64,000 bases of DNA from Bacillota bacterium (GCA_018818595.1 JAHIRM010000050.1:41737-105736); one strand, 5' to 3'. Counted from the stretch's first letter, positions 39,937 through 49,168 are shown. The notes: a model not told the origin generated them from the sequence alone. Numbers and translations are program-made.

Positions 39937-41160
39937 TTGGAAAATATAAAACAAGAACAAAATTTAGTAAAACGTGGATTTATAAATATTGTTTTCTTAG
40001 GGCTTGTCAGTCTATTTATTGATTTGTCAACTGAAATGGTCTATCCACTAGTAACTATTTATTTATCCACATTTGCAAGTGTTCAAATTATTGGAGTGAT
40101 TGAAGGAGCTGCAGAGAGTTTAGCTGCACTTTTAAAAGTATATTCAGGCTACCTAGGAGATAAATTTCATTTTAAAAAACGACTTGCTTTTTTAGGGTAT
40201 TCTAGTGCGATTTTTTACAAAATATTATTATTCTTTTCTTTTGGTTGGGTTGGCGTATTTTTTGCTAAATTGGTTGATCGAATTGGAAAAGGAATTCGAA
40301 CAGCACCAAGAGATGCTTTAGTTGCGGAATCTGGTGAACAAGCACTTGGAAAAGCATTCGGTATTCATAAAATGCTTGACATGTTAGGTTCTGCACTGGG
40401 TGTGTTAATTGCTTTCTTTCTTTATGGATATTTGGTGAATGAAAATCAAGGATTAGTTGATGTTGAAGCGTTTAAAAAAATCTTTTTAATTTCAATCATT
40501 CCTGCTGTAATAGGTGTGATTTTTCTATTGTTTGTACGAGAAACTAAAAAAGAGAGAAAAGAAGTACACACATTTCATTTGAAAGGCATTAAAATAGATT
40601 CCAAATTAAAATTTTACATTGGTATCGTATTATTATTTAGTATAGGTAATTCAAGTAATGCTTTTTTAATTCTTAAAATATATGAAATTGGGTTTAGTCC
40701 TCAAAATGTATTACTCCTTTATTTAATCTATAATGTTACAACTTCTTTATTTGCCATTCCATTAGGAAAATTATCTGATAAAATTGGTAGAAGAAGACTC
40801 GTAGTTCCAGGTTATTTGTTATATGGTATTGTCTATTTTGGGTTTGCACTATTTGAAACTCAAACGTATATAATCATTTTATTTATCTTATATGGTCTAT
40901 ATCAGGCATTTATTACTGGTGCTGAAAAAGCTTATATTTCTGAATATTCACCAAAAGAAATGAAAGGAACGATGTTAGGACTCTATGGAACAGCACAAGG
41001 AATAGGTCTTTTGTTTGCTTCTTTGATTGCGGGGTTCTTATGGACAGTTATTGGTCCAAATGCACCTTTTGTACTAGGGGGTATTACTGGAATTGTTTCT
41101 GCTGTGTTAACATTTATCGTTATGAGTAAAAAAACAAAAAAACTTACTGAAGTTAAATAA
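39937..41160 (+). CDS. Major facilitator superfamily transporter
   Basis: A 12-helix MFS carrier of 407 residues in the plasma membrane. The loop 2-3 motif appears as YSGYLGDKFHFKKRLAFLGY (about 69-88) and the symmetrical one as GKLSDKIGRRRLVVPGYLLY (about 277-296). RIGKGIRTAPRDAL (about 115-128) is typical of the YfmO/YhjX-like group of uncharacterised MFS proteins. Substrate not inferable. TTG 39937 is chosen because AGGTG sits six bases upstream; GTG 39928 falls within that ribosome site. Monocistronic between two hairpins. Confidence 0.87.
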   Translation: MENIKQEQNLVKRGFINIVFLGLVSLFIDLSTEMVYPLVTIYLSTFASVQIIGVIEGAAESLAALLKVYSGYLGDKFHFKKRLAFLGYSSAIFYKILLFFSFGWVGVFFAKLVDRIGKGIRTAPRDALVAESGEQALGKAFGIHKMLDMLGSALGVLIAFFLYGYLVNENQGLVDVEAFKKIFLISIIPAVIGVIFLLFVRETKKERKEVHTFHLKGIKIDSKLKFYIGIVLLFSIGNSSNAFLILKIYEIGFSPQNVLLLYLIYNVTTSLFAIPLGKLSDKIGRRRLVVPGYLLYGIVYFGFALFETQTYIIILFILYGLYQAFITGAEKAYISEYSPKEMKGTMLGLYGTAQGIGLLFASLIAGFLWTVIGPNAPFVLGGITGIVSAVLTFIVMSKKTKKLTEVK

Positions 41161-41187
41161 TCTGTTTTTCAAAAATTAACATAAAAA

Positions 41188-41213
41188 GATGTCGCATATT
41201 GCGACGTTTTTTG
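41188..41213 (+). terminator. Terminator after the MFS gene
   Basis: GTCGCA (41191-41196) pairs with TGCGAC (41200-41205), then GTTTTTT. Confidence 0.85.
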
Positions 41214-41220
41214 ATAAAAT
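41212..41220 (+). promoter_or_regulatory. Extended -10 promoter for tRNA-Pro
   Basis: TGATAAAAT at 41212-41220, ten bases ahead of the mature tRNA 5' end. Confidence 0.5.
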
Positions 41221-41229
41221 ATAAGAAAG

Positions 41230-41306
41230 CGGGAAGTAGCTCAGCTTGGTAGAGCACTTGGATGGGGTCCAAGGGGTCGCAGGTTCAAATCCTGTCTTTC
41301 CGACCA
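41230..41306 (+). tRNA. tRNA-Pro (anticodon GGG)
   Basis: 77 bases folding into a full cloverleaf: acceptor CGGGAAG (41230-41236) with CTTTCCG, D-stem GCTC/GAGC with GG in the loop, anticodon stem CTTGG/CCAAG with loop ATGGGGT giving GGG, T-stem GCAGG/CCTGT with TTCAAAT loop, discriminator A and encoded CCA. It resembles bacterial tRNA-Pro around the variable region. It reads CCC and CCU. A hairpin terminator follows. Confidence 0.95.
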
Positions 41307-41311
41307 TTAAG

Positions 41312-41343
41312 AAAAAAAAGAACTTTTGCAAGTTCTTTTTTTT
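41312..41343 (+). terminator. Terminator after tRNA-Pro
   Basis: AAGAACTT pairs with AAGTTCTT around a TTGC loop, flanked by A- and T-runs. Confidence 0.85.
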
Positions 41344-41463
41344 GTTTGTCATAAAAGATGTAAAATTCTAATCAAGTATAAGTTAATATAGGTCAATTTC
41401 CTAGTTAAATTTGAGTTAAGATAAAAATTTTATTGAGTTAAGTCATTAATTTGTAAAATGGAC

Positions 41464-41492
41464 TTGAAAGCCATTTTCTTATAGTGTAAAAT
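41464..41492 (+). promoter_or_regulatory. Promoter for the anchored surface-protein gene
   Basis: TTGAAA (41464-41469), 17-base spacer, TAAAAT (41487-41492). Confidence 0.55.
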
Positions 41493-41516
41493 ACTTAAAG
41501 ATAGGAGGTGATTTTC

Positions 41517-42839
41517 TTGAGTAGACTTAGTGAATTTAAATTGAAAAAGCAGAAACAAACCAAATCAGAAATTCTCAAAAATTGGTTATCTTCTTTTGTT
41601 ATAACCGTTGCAGTAGTCGTAGTTGCGGTTGTATATATTCCTAAAAGTCCAGTGGCTTCCAATCTGAGAGTAACTGCTTTCACTCAAGAAGTCGCATACT
41701 TTATTCACGTTGAAGATGAAGATGAGGCAATTATCGACGGAACGCTTAAGATCATTCTTCAAAATCAAATGGAATATTTTGAATATTTTCTCACTTTAGG
41801 AGACAATCAAGGACTCTTTTATGGGTTAAATGAAAATACAGATTATCAAGTAATGGTTTTAGCAGATAAAGGATTTGGACTGGAAACACTTGCGAAAGAA
41901 AATGTCACAACACTTGACATACTTAAGGGAGCTATCATTGGAATTGGATTAGATAGTACTGTACAAGATTATTACTTAAGTTATTTATGTAGAACGTTTT
42001 ATAGTGATCCAAACATAGAGTTAAAAAATATTACTTTCAAGTATCACTATACGTTCCCAGGTGAAGAAGAGAGTTTGGATTATCAAACCATCAACATTAC
42101 GAGTTTTGATCAAGAGTTTTTGATTGAAAATATTCCAAATTACAACGTCACGATTCATTTGATTTTAGAAGGCACTCTTCAAAATGATGAAGTAATTATT
42201 TTAGATGAACTATCATTTAAAACACCACTCTATCTTTCCGCTTCTTTTTATTTAGATCAGGTGACGTCTAATAGCATTTCCGTATACACTTATGCAGACT
42301 TTCAGGCTGTTCCAGATATAACATACATTGTTTTTCTAAAAAAAGATGATAAAGTTGTAAAACAAATTGAAATTGAAAACACAGAAGATACAATACACTA
42401 CGAAATGCCACCCATTCTGTTTGATGGATTATTAAAGGATACAGATTATACTTTAGAGTTAGTAGCCTCTTATCTTGATCCTGATACATCAAAACAGGTG
42501 ACTCTCGTCGTTTCTACTTTGGAGGCAAGAACAATAGGTGATTACACTGCAAGTATCGTCATCGATAAATTAGATACGTATTACTCAATTACTATAACGG
42601 TTGAAGATCCTAATCACTTCTTCCAAAACGGTTTTTACTGGATTTACGAAGAAACCATTGATTATGATGTGTTTGTAACATCACTATCGTTTGACTTTGT
42701 CCCCTCAGGAAACATAAAAACCGCAACGTTTATAGTCGATTTACAAAGTTATCCTAATTATCACATTAATTTAGGAATTAGGTCAGATTCAGTTTTTTAT
42801 TATTATGTCATATTAGATACCATTCAAGTGAATGAATAG
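41517..42839 (+). CDS. Membrane-anchored extracellular protein with fibronectin-like strands, unknown family
   Basis: 440 residues. A short basic cytosolic head is followed by one hydrophobic segment (about 26-45, NWLSSFVITVAVVVVAVVYI), leaving about 395 residues outside. The outer part is Thr/Asp/Tyr-rich with repeated patterns such as GLNENTDYQVMVLAD (about 106) and GLLKDTDYTLELVAS (about 306), the 'x-NTDYxxxV' turn typical of fibronectin type III-like domains; perhaps three or four such domains. AGGAGGTG precedes TTG 41517. The MscS gene starts 11 bases after its stop, so the two are co-expressed. Function unknown; an envelope role is inferred. Confidence 0.7.
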   Translation: MSRLSEFKLKKQKQTKSEILKNWLSSFVITVAVVVVAVVYIPKSPVASNLRVTAFTQEVAYFIHVEDEDEAIIDGTLKIILQNQMEYFEYFLTLGDNQGLFYGLNENTDYQVMVLADKGFGLETLAKENVTTLDILKGAIIGIGLDSTVQDYYLSYLCRTFYSDPNIELKNITFKYHYTFPGEEESLDYQTINITSFDQEFLIENIPNYNVTIHLILEGTLQNDEVIILDELSFKTPLYLSASFYLDQVTSNSISVYTYADFQAVPDITYIVFLKKDDKVVKQIEIENTEDTIHYEMPPILFDGLLKDTDYTLELVASYLDPDTSKQVTLVVSTLEARTIGDYTASIVIDKLDTYYSITITVEDPNHFFQNGFYWIYEETIDYDVFVTSLSFDFVPSGNIKTATFIVDLQSYPNYHINLGIRSDSVFYYYVILDTIQVNE

Positions 42840-42850
42840 AGGAGAAGAAA

Positions 42851-43810
42851 ATGAAAAAATTTAAATTATTACCGAAAAAAGAAAAAATTCGTTTTATCGT
42901 TGTCACATCCATTATTGTACTATGTTTGCTTTTGGGAATGTTTTCAGGAATCTTGTTTGCAGAAACGACTTTTGCAAATATCATTTCCAATAGTGTAGGG
43001 AAATTCTTTGATTTGATTGGGTTCTTTCAAAACAACTATGTCATTTTACTTGAATGTCTGACCATTATCGTATTTGTCTGGATTTTAAATAAAATTCTTT
43101 TATTTATTATCACAATTTTTACAAAAAAAGGAATGAGAAGTGAAACCATTGGGAATTTATTAAAAAGCGTTGTAAAATATGTCACAATCATTATTGCTGC
43201 TTTCTTAATTCTTAGCGCATGGAATGTCCCAACACCGACTTTACTTGCTGGAGCTGGAATAATAGGGCTTGCTTTAAGTTTTGGAGCACAAAGCTTAATT
43301 GAAGACGTAATTAGCGGTTTATTTATTATTTTTGAGAAACAATTCTCTATTAGTGATGTCATTCAAATTGGAGATTTTCGTGGTACTGTAATCGAAATAG
43401 GAATTCGAACAACGAAATTTGAAGACATCAGTGGAGACGTCAAAATTATTAATAATTCCGATATTAGAGGTGCTATTAATACTTCAAGCCAATTATCACC
43501 AGCCATTTGCAGAATTTCAATCAGTTATCAAGAAGATATTTTAAGAGTGGAAGAAGTTTTGAAAAATAATCTTCATTTAATTAAAAACAAAATCCCTGAT
43601 ATTGTAGAAGGACCTTATTATCGCGGCGTAGAAGAATTAGGTGAATCTTCAGTTGTATTACGAATTTTCGCCAGAACAAAAGAATCAAAAAGACACCAAG
43701 TATTAAGAGATTTAAATCGTGAAATGAAAGTATTGTTTGATCAAAATAACATTCAAATTCCTTTCCCTCAAATGGTTGTACATTACGAAAATACAGAACC
43801 AAAAGTTTAA
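42851..43810 (+). CDS. MscS-family mechanosensitive channel
   Basis: Small-conductance mechanosensitive channel, 319 residues. Helices at about 15-37, 56-80 and the pore helix TLLAGAGIIGLALSFGAQSL (about 126-145), then the beta domain with DVIQIGDFRGTVIEIGIRTT (about 171-190) and INNSDIR, the family signature. Releases solutes upon hypo-osmotic shock. AGGAG upstream. Terminator after it. Confidence 0.92.
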   Translation: MKKFKLLPKKEKIRFIVVTSIIVLCLLLGMFSGILFAETTFANIISNSVGKFFDLIGFFQNNYVILLECLTIIVFVWILNKILLFIITIFTKKGMRSETIGNLLKSVVKYVTIIIAAFLILSAWNVPTPTLLAGAGIIGLALSFGAQSLIEDVISGLFIIFEKQFSISDVIQIGDFRGTVIEIGIRTTKFEDISGDVKIINNSDIRGAINTSSQLSPAICRISISYQEDILRVEEVLKNNLHLIKNKIPDIVEGPYYRGVEELGESSVVLRIFARTKESKRHQVLRDLNREMKVLFDQNNIQIPFPQMVVHYENTEPKV

Positions 43811-43817
43811 ATGAATT

Positions 43818-43848
43818 AAAGCCAATCTTGCATGAGATTGGCTTTTTT
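43818..43848 (+). terminator. Terminator after the MscS gene
   Basis: GCCAATCT (43821-43828) pairs with AGATTGGC (43835-43842) around TGCATG, followed by TTTTTT. Confidence 0.88.
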
Positions 43849-43857
43849 AAATAGAAC

Positions 43858-43886
43858 TTTTCAATTAGTTAAAAGCATGATATAAT
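43858..43886 (+). promoter_or_regulatory. Promoter for tRNA-Val
   Basis: TTTTCA (43858-43863), 17-base spacer, TATAAT (43881-43886) with an upstream TG (extended -10). Confidence 0.65.
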
Positions 43887-43898
43887 AGATTCAAAATT

Positions 43899-43973
43899 GG
43901 AGTCATAGCTCAGTGGGAGAGCACCTGCTTGACGTGCAGGGGGTCGGGGGTTCAAACCCCTCTGGCTCCACCA
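43899..43973 (+). tRNA. tRNA-Val (anticodon GAC)
   Basis: 75 bases with complete cloverleaf: acceptor GGAGTCA with TGGCTCC, D-stem GCTC/GAGC, anticodon stem CCTGC/GCAGG with loop TTGACGT giving GAC, T-stem GGGGT/ACCCC-type pairing with the TTCAAA loop, discriminator A, encoded CCA. Reads GUC and GUU. Confidence 0.94.
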
Positions 43974-43985
43974 TATTTTTAAAAC

Positions 43986-44020
43986 AAGAGCATTTTCTTC
44001 TGAAATGTTCTTTTTATTTT
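43986..44020 (+). terminator. Terminator after tRNA-Val
   Basis: AAGAGCATTT (43986-43995) pairs with AAATGTTCTT (44003-44012), one G-T pair, then a T-rich run. Confidence 0.7.
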
Positions 44021-44168
44021 TTTAAATTCAAATCAAATCCGTACTTTTGTTAATTACAGTATTTTGATTATTATGCCTAAGTTTTTCTTGATTTTTAACG
44101 AATATAAATCATCATTTCTAAAACAAAAGAAGTTATATGTAAAATACAAAAACAATCAAAGTAGAGTG

Positions 44169-44177
44169 TGATATAAT
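44169..44177 (+). promoter_or_regulatory. Extended -10 promoter for the flavoprotein pair
   Basis: TGATATAAT at 44169-44177, about 33 bases before the start of the HI0933-like gene; no convincing -35. Confidence 0.6.
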
Positions 44178-44209
44178 TATTTAAGTAAAGAGAATAGTAG
44201 GTGAAGAAT

Positions 44210-45448
44210 ATGAATCCACAAAATATTTTAATCATTGGTGGGGGAGCAAGTGGAATAGTTGCCGCCATTATCGCGAAAAGAGCAAAGGCATCCGTAACCA
44301 TTTTAGAACGAAATCCACGCATAGGGAAAAAGATTTTGGCAACGGGGAATGGCCGTTGTAATTTTACCAACATTTTTGCTACAAACCAAGACTATAATCA
44401 TCCTGAATTTGCCTTGAAAGCACTTGAAACGTTTGGTCCACACGAAACCATTCATTTTTTTGAAGAACTGGGCATAACCCCAAAAACTGAAGAGTTAGGT
44501 AAAACATTTCCTTTGTCTGAACAAGCTTCAAGTATGGTGGATGTTTTATTATATGAATTAGATAAACAAAATGTGATTGTAAGAACGGATTCTTATGTCC
44601 AAAAAATCGTAAAAACTAACGACGGTTTTACTGCTTATTTACCAGGTAATTCAACGTTAAAGGCTGATAAAGTTATTCTTTGTACTGGTGGGAAAGCAAT
44701 GCCAAAAAGCGGAAGCGATGGATCAGGATTTGTTCTTGCAAAACAACTAGGGCATCATATAACACCTATCTTTCCTGCATTAGTTAAATTAAAATTAAAT
44801 TGTCCATATTTAAAACAACTTGATGGAGTAAAAATTCCTGGAACGGTTGAATTGATACATAATGGAGAAGTTCTTCAAGTTGAAAAAGGAGACATTTTAT
44901 TTACTAGTTATGGAATTAGTGGCCCAACCATTCTACAACTAAGTCGAAAGGCAAATCAATTGTTATTACAACATGAAGAAATAACTTTGAAAGTAATCTT
45001 AGTAGATTCCTTATCCAAAGAACAGGTAAAAAGAAGATTTGATTTGGCTTTAGATAAACCAATAGATTTTAGTTTAGTTGGTTTAATTAATAAAAGACTT
45101 ATTTCTGCTATTTTAAAAGAGGCAGGAGTCACAAAACAAAACTCTCTTGTTTCTGATGTAGATAAAAATCAAGTGATGAGAATAGTTGATTTGCTCTTTG
45201 ATTGGCGATTTACCGTAAATGGAAGTAAAAGTTTTGAAGATGCTCAAGTGACTGCTGGAGGCATTGACATTTTGGAAATAAATAAGAATACAATGGAATC
45301 CACTCTAATTCCTGGACTTTATTTTGCAGGAGAAATTATCGATATAGATGGTCTTTGTGGAGGGTTTAATCTTCAGTGGGCTTGGTCAAGTGGATACTTA
45401 GCTGGAAAAAACGCAAGTATTAGAGGTTCATATGATTCGAATCATTGA
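44210..45448 (+). CDS. HI0933/BaiN-family flavoprotein
   Basis: FAD-binding oxidoreductase of 412 residues. N-terminal dinucleotide fold ILIIGGGASGIVAAIIAKRA (about 6-25), then ATGNGRCNFTN (about 44-54), a family mark, and the C-terminal GLYFAGEIIDIDGLCGGFNL (about 371-390) that closes on FAD. The family is widespread (COG2081) with few known reactions; BaiN reduces bile-acid intermediates. ATG 44210 selected over GTG 44201, which is part of the AGGTG ribosome site. The next flavoprotein gene overlaps its end by 17 bases. Confidence 0.88.
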   Translation: MNPQNILIIGGGASGIVAAIIAKRAKASVTILERNPRIGKKILATGNGRCNFTNIFATNQDYNHPEFALKALETFGPHETIHFFEELGITPKTEELGKTFPLSEQASSMVDVLLYELDKQNVIVRTDSYVQKIVKTNDGFTAYLPGNSTLKADKVILCTGGKAMPKSGSDGSGFVLAKQLGHHITPIFPALVKLKLNCPYLKQLDGVKIPGTVELIHNGEVLQVEKGDILFTSYGISGPTILQLSRKANQLLLQHEEITLKVILVDSLSKEQVKRRFDLALDKPIDFSLVGLINKRLISAILKEAGVTKQNSLVSDVDKNQVMRIVDLLFDWRFTVNGSKSFEDAQVTAGGIDILEINKNTMESTLIPGLYFAGEIIDIDGLCGGFNLQWAWSSGYLAGKNASIRGSYDSNH

Positions 45449-47048
45449 TTTAAAATTAGAACTAAAGGATGCTTTAACTACCGAACAAGAAATGACTAAT
45501 TTGACAAAATTAGTTCTTTTTTCGTGCAAATTAAATGCATCAGATTTCGTATCACTAACTATTAATAAAAAAGCCATTGATGCCAGACGAAAAGATCACA
45601 TCTTTTTTGTTTTTTCTGTCGATGTGAGTGTAAAAAATGAAAAAGAATTATTAGAAAAGGGATATAGAAATGTGTCGGTTTCTAAAACATCGTCTTATAG
45701 AGAAATTGTATCAGGTACTAAAATACTAACTAAATCTCCCGTTATCGTAGGTTTTGGACCTTCTGGGATTTTTGCTGCCTTACTTTTATCTCGAAGAGGA
45801 TATTCTCCTATTGTGTTAGAAAGAGGCCTTGATGTATATACTCGTTCAAACCAAATTCAACATTTTTATAAATCTGGAGAATATAATGATGAAGTATCCA
45901 TTTTATTTGGCGAAGGAGGAGCAGGGACTTTTTCAGATGGGAAATTGACGACTTTAATTAGTGATGATCGATGTAGAATGGTTTTAGAGACACTTGTTCA
46001 ATCTGGAGCAAATAAAGAGATTTTATACTTGAATAAACCTCATATTGGCACCGATTGTTTAAAGGAAATAATTAAGAACATTCGAGAAGAAATTATCTTA
46101 AATGGTGGAGAAATCATCTTTAACGCAAAAGTGACAAATTTCATTGTAAAAGATAACATATTAAAAGGTGTTGTTATCAACAATGAAAAAACGATTTTAA
46201 CCGATGTTTGTTTATTAGGTATAGGTCATAGTGCAAGAGACACCTTTGAAGTGTTACATCAGTTGGCTTTACAAATCGTTCCAAAAGCTTTTTCCATTGG
46301 CGTTAGAATTGAACATCCTCAAAAGTTTATCAATCAAGCTCAATATGGAAAATTCGCAGATGCTTCAAATCTTGAAGCAGCTGATTATAAAATGGCATAT
46401 CACAGCAAAAATAACCGTAGTGCTTATACTTTTTGTATGTGTCCTGGGGGGTATGTTGTTTGTGCAACTTCAGAATCTGGAGGCGTCGTGACTAATGGAA
46501 TGAGTGAAAACAAACGAGATTCCAACAATGCAAATTCTGCATTGCTGGTCAATGTAACTCCAAACGATTTTCATTCAACTCATCCTTTATCTGGAGTTGC
46601 TTTTCAAAAAGAATTTGAAGAAAAAGCATTTTTACTTGGAGGGAAAAACTATTATGCACCCATTCAACTTGTTGGTGACTTTTTAAAAGATAAACAAAGT
46701 ACTTCTTTAGGAGAAGTGATTCCTTCTTATAAACCAGGTGTTACTTTTGTTAAAATGTCAGATATCTTTCCGCCGTTTGTCATAAATACAATGAAAGAAG
46801 CCATTCTTGATTTCGATCATAAATTAAAAGGATTTGCGATGAATGATGCGGTCCTTACAGGTGTTGAAACAAGATCTTCTTCGCCAATACGTATGATTCG
46901 AAATGAATTTCATGAGTCAAATATATCCGGACTATTTCCTATGGGAGAAGGAGCCGGATATGCTGGAGGAATCATGTCTTCTGCAGTAGATGGAATAAAA
47001 ACGGCTGAACAAATTATCAATAAATTCAAGAGTGTTAAAACAAATTAA
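45432..47048 (+). CDS. FAD-dependent dehydrogenase (COG2509-type)
   Basis: 538 residues. A small N-terminal alpha/beta domain (about 1-100) precedes the FAD fold PVIVGFGPSGIFAALLLSRR (about 102-121), GEGGAGTFSDGKL (about 159-171), and MCPGGYVVCATSE (about 336-348); the end GEGAGYAGGIMSSAVDG (about 509-525) contacts FAD. This layout matches COG2509 'FAD-dependent dehydrogenases' of unknown substrate. Co-translated with the HI0933-like gene. Confidence 0.87.
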   Translation: MIRIIDLKLELKDALTTEQEMTNLTKLVLFSCKLNASDFVSLTINKKAIDARRKDHIFFVFSVDVSVKNEKELLEKGYRNVSVSKTSSYREIVSGTKILTKSPVIVGFGPSGIFAALLLSRRGYSPIVLERGLDVYTRSNQIQHFYKSGEYNDEVSILFGEGGAGTFSDGKLTTLISDDRCRMVLETLVQSGANKEILYLNKPHIGTDCLKEIIKNIREEIILNGGEIIFNAKVTNFIVKDNILKGVVINNEKTILTDVCLLGIGHSARDTFEVLHQLALQIVPKAFSIGVRIEHPQKFINQAQYGKFADASNLEAADYKMAYHSKNNRSAYTFCMCPGGYVVCATSESGGVVTNGMSENKRDSNNANSALLVNVTPNDFHSTHPLSGVAFQKEFEEKAFLLGGKNYYAPIQLVGDFLKDKQSTSLGEVIPSYKPGVTFVKMSDIFPPFVINTMKEAILDFDHKLKGFAMNDAVLTGVETRSSSPIRMIRNEFHESNISGLFPMGEGAGYAGGIMSSAVDGIKTAEQIINKFKSVKTN

Positions 47049-47133
47049 CCTCATTGTATTTATTTTCGAATAACTACCAATAAAAACCATGCTTTATTTG
47101 TTTACATTTATGAATGAATAGGAGATGATTTAG

Positions 47134-47472
47134 TTGAAGGTAAAAAAAATACTAGTAATTTCGCTTCTTGTAATCAGTATTCTTACTATTTGCGCATATT
47201 TTATAGTTATTCCACAAGTGACTTTTACCGGTCAAGTTGAAGATGTTTATGATTCATCTCTATTAGTAACTGCCAAAAGCGGCGCATTAAGTTCTGGACA
47301 ATTTCAAATAAGAATTGATGATAAAACGATTCTACTTGATTCAAATAACAACCCAATTGAAATTGATTCTATTTCGGCTTTTAATACAATATCTGTCATC
47401 TATTATGGTGGGATTTTGGAGTCAAATCCCGGGATTATAACTCATTGTTATAGAATTAAAGTGTTAGAGTAA
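47134..47472 (+). CDS. Small membrane-anchored or secreted protein, unknown family
   Basis: 112 residues starting at TTG 47134 with AGGAGATG upstream. An N-terminal hydrophobic segment (about 5-25) acts as signal or anchor; the rest (about 30-112) is a small beta-rich domain (VTFTGQVEDVYDSSLLVTAK near 29-48) resembling DUF3221-like OB folds of Bacillota. No catalytic motif visible. Confidence 0.6.
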   Translation: MKVKKILVISLLVISILTICAYFIVIPQVTFTGQVEDVYDSSLLVTAKSGALSSGQFQIRIDDKTILLDSNNNPIEIDSISAFNTISVIYYGGILESNPGIITHCYRIKVLE

Positions 47473-47557
47473 GTGACTAGGGCAAATCTAAAATGTTTTT
47501 AATTATACATTGATAAGAAATAAATTGCATTACATTATTTTAACAATTATCAAAAAT

Positions 47558-47587
47558 AGGCGCAAAGATTTAAAGCGTCTTTTTTTA
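47558..47587 (+). terminator. Terminator after the small secreted-protein gene
   Basis: AGGCGC (47558-47563) pairs with GCGTCT (47575-47580), one G-T pair, followed by TTTTTTT. The 224-base gap to glnA otherwise holds only this and the glnA terminator. Confidence 0.75.
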
Positions 47588-47635
47588 TGCCTTACTTTAG
47601 AAAGAATTCCTTGTTTATTTAGTATATTTATAAAA

Positions 47636-47676
47636 AAAGTCAAAAAAAGCTAAAAGTATGGATACCTTTTAGCTTT
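47636..47676 (-). terminator. Terminator of glnA (minus strand)
   Basis: An 11-bp perfect inverted repeat, AAAGCTAAAAG (47646-47656) with CTTTTAGCTTT (47666-47676), and a run of A on the left which reads as T on the minus strand. Confidence 0.85.
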
Positions 47677-47696
47677 CTCTTTGTCAGTTAATTTTT

Positions 47697-49130
47697 TTAG
47701 AGATTGTAATACATTTGAAATTCAAGTGGGTGAGGCATCTTATTAATTAATGCATGTTCTTTTCGAATTCGTTCAAGGTGATTATTTAGAATGTTTTTGG
47801 AAAATATTTGATCAACAAGTAGATATTCATAGTCTTTTTCTAGCGCCTCTGCGGCTTCAAGCAAAGAAGCTGGAAGACTTTTAATTTTTAATTTTTCGTC
47901 TTCAGATAAACTGTATAAATTTACATCAAAAGGTCCATATCCCATTTTAGAAGGATTCATTTTATTTTTGATACCATCAAATGCAGCAAGCATGATTGCG
48001 CTATACGCAAGATAAGGGTTTGCCATTCCATCGGGACTTCTGAGTTCAAAACGTTTTTCCGTTTCATCAATAGCATATCCTGGAATTCGAATGACTGCAC
48101 TCCTGTTTGCTGTTGCGTAACCTATGGTTACAGGAGCTTCAAAACCTGGAACAAGTCTCTTATATGAATTTGTGGAAGGATTAGTAAGAGCAGTTAAACT
48201 AGGCGCATGAAATAAAATTCCTCCTATGGCATATAAGGCTATATCAGACAATTGAGAATACCCATTTTTATCATACATAATAAATTTATTATCCTTTTTT
48301 AATTGAATGTGTACATGAAGACCGCTTCCACATTCATTTGCAAAAGGTTTTGGCATAAAAGTAATTGTTTTAGACATTTGAACAGCAGTAAGATTCAAAA
48401 TGTTTTTTAATTTTAGAGAACGATCTCCCATTTCTTTGATTCCTGCAAAGTTTACTTCAATTTCCACTTGTCCTGGTCCACCATTTTCTGAATGGTGATA
48501 TTTTACTGGAATCCCAACTTTTTCAGCTTCAAGAACGACTTTAGTACGATATTCGTAACTAGAATCAAATGGAGAATCTAGATGATATCCGCCATGATTT
48601 TGAACTTTAAAACCTAAATTTTTGGTTTCATCTTTACCCATATTCCAATCTGCTTGGCTACTATCAATTTTAACTTCAACATGTTGATTGGTATTTTTAA
48701 AGGAAATGTGATCAAGAACGTAAAACTCGAATTCTGGTCCAAGTAAGCAAGTATCAGCAATTCCTTCTTTTTTCATATAATTTTCCGTTTTTTCAGCAAT
48801 ATATCTTGGATCATCTTCAAAACGAATAATTTGATTGTGTTGAATTTTATAAATATTTGCAATTACAACCAATGTTTTTTCTTCTTTAAAGGAATCGAGG
48901 TAGGCACTAGAAACATCTGGAATCATAACCATATCTGATTTTTCTACTGTTAAAAAACCATAACTTGAGCCATCAAATCCAATTCCTTTTTCCATGATAT
49001 CTTCTGATAATTTTGTGTTTGTGATACTAAGTCTATGCCATTTACCCTTTAAATCCACTACTTTAAAATCAATAATTTTAATTTGTTCTTGATTGCAAAA
49101 GGCAATCATGTCTTGAATTGACTTAAACAT
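47697..49130 (-). CDS. glnA: Glutamine synthetase type I
   Basis: Makes glutamine from glutamate, ammonia and ATP; 477 residues. Motifs of GSI: GIGFDGSSYGFLTVEKSDM (about 49-67), GPEFEFYVLD (about 130-139), HHSENGGPGQVEIE (about 211-224), NECGSGLHVHIQL (about 266-278), KRLVPGFEAPVTIGYATANR (about 325-344) and RFELRSPDGMANPYLAYSA (about 361-379). No obvious adenylylation Tyr motif (NLYDLP-type) is seen near the C-terminus. AAGGAG upstream of the ATG. It would re-assimilate ammonia, which purine degradation releases in quantity, but this link is inference. Terminator and extended -10 promoter are on the same strand. Confidence 0.95.
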   Translation of the reverse strand: MFKSIQDMIAFCNQEQIKIIDFKVVDLKGKWHRLSITNTKLSEDIMEKGIGFDGSSYGFLTVEKSDMVMIPDVSSAYLDSFKEEKTLVVIANIYKIQHNQIIRFEDDPRYIAEKTENYMKKEGIADTCLLGPEFEFYVLDHISFKNTNQHVEVKIDSSQADWNMGKDETKNLGFKVQNHGGYHLDSPFDSSYEYRTKVVLEAEKVGIPVKYHHSENGGPGQVEIEVNFAGIKEMGDRSLKLKNILNLTAVQMSKTITFMPKPFANECGSGLHVHIQLKKDNKFIMYDKNGYSQLSDIALYAIGGILFHAPSLTALTNPSTNSYKRLVPGFEAPVTIGYATANRSAVIRIPGYAIDETEKRFELRSPDGMANPYLAYSAIMLAAFDGIKNKMNPSKMGYGPFDVNLYSLSEDEKLKIKSLPASLLEAAEALEKDYEYLLVDQIFSKNILNNHLERIRKEHALINKMPHPLEFQMYYNL

Positions 49131-49153
49131 TGTTATCTCCTTTTTCTGCTCCC

Positions 49154-49168
49154 TAAAGCGTTTTCATC
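49154..49168 (-). promoter_or_regulatory. cre-like sequence in the glnA leader
   Basis: On the minus strand ATGAAAACGCTTTAG, sharing the core TGAAA(A/G)CGCTT with the site ahead of the purine operon; fits the cre consensus except at its last conserved C. It lies between the -10 box and the ribosome site. Confidence 0.3.
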
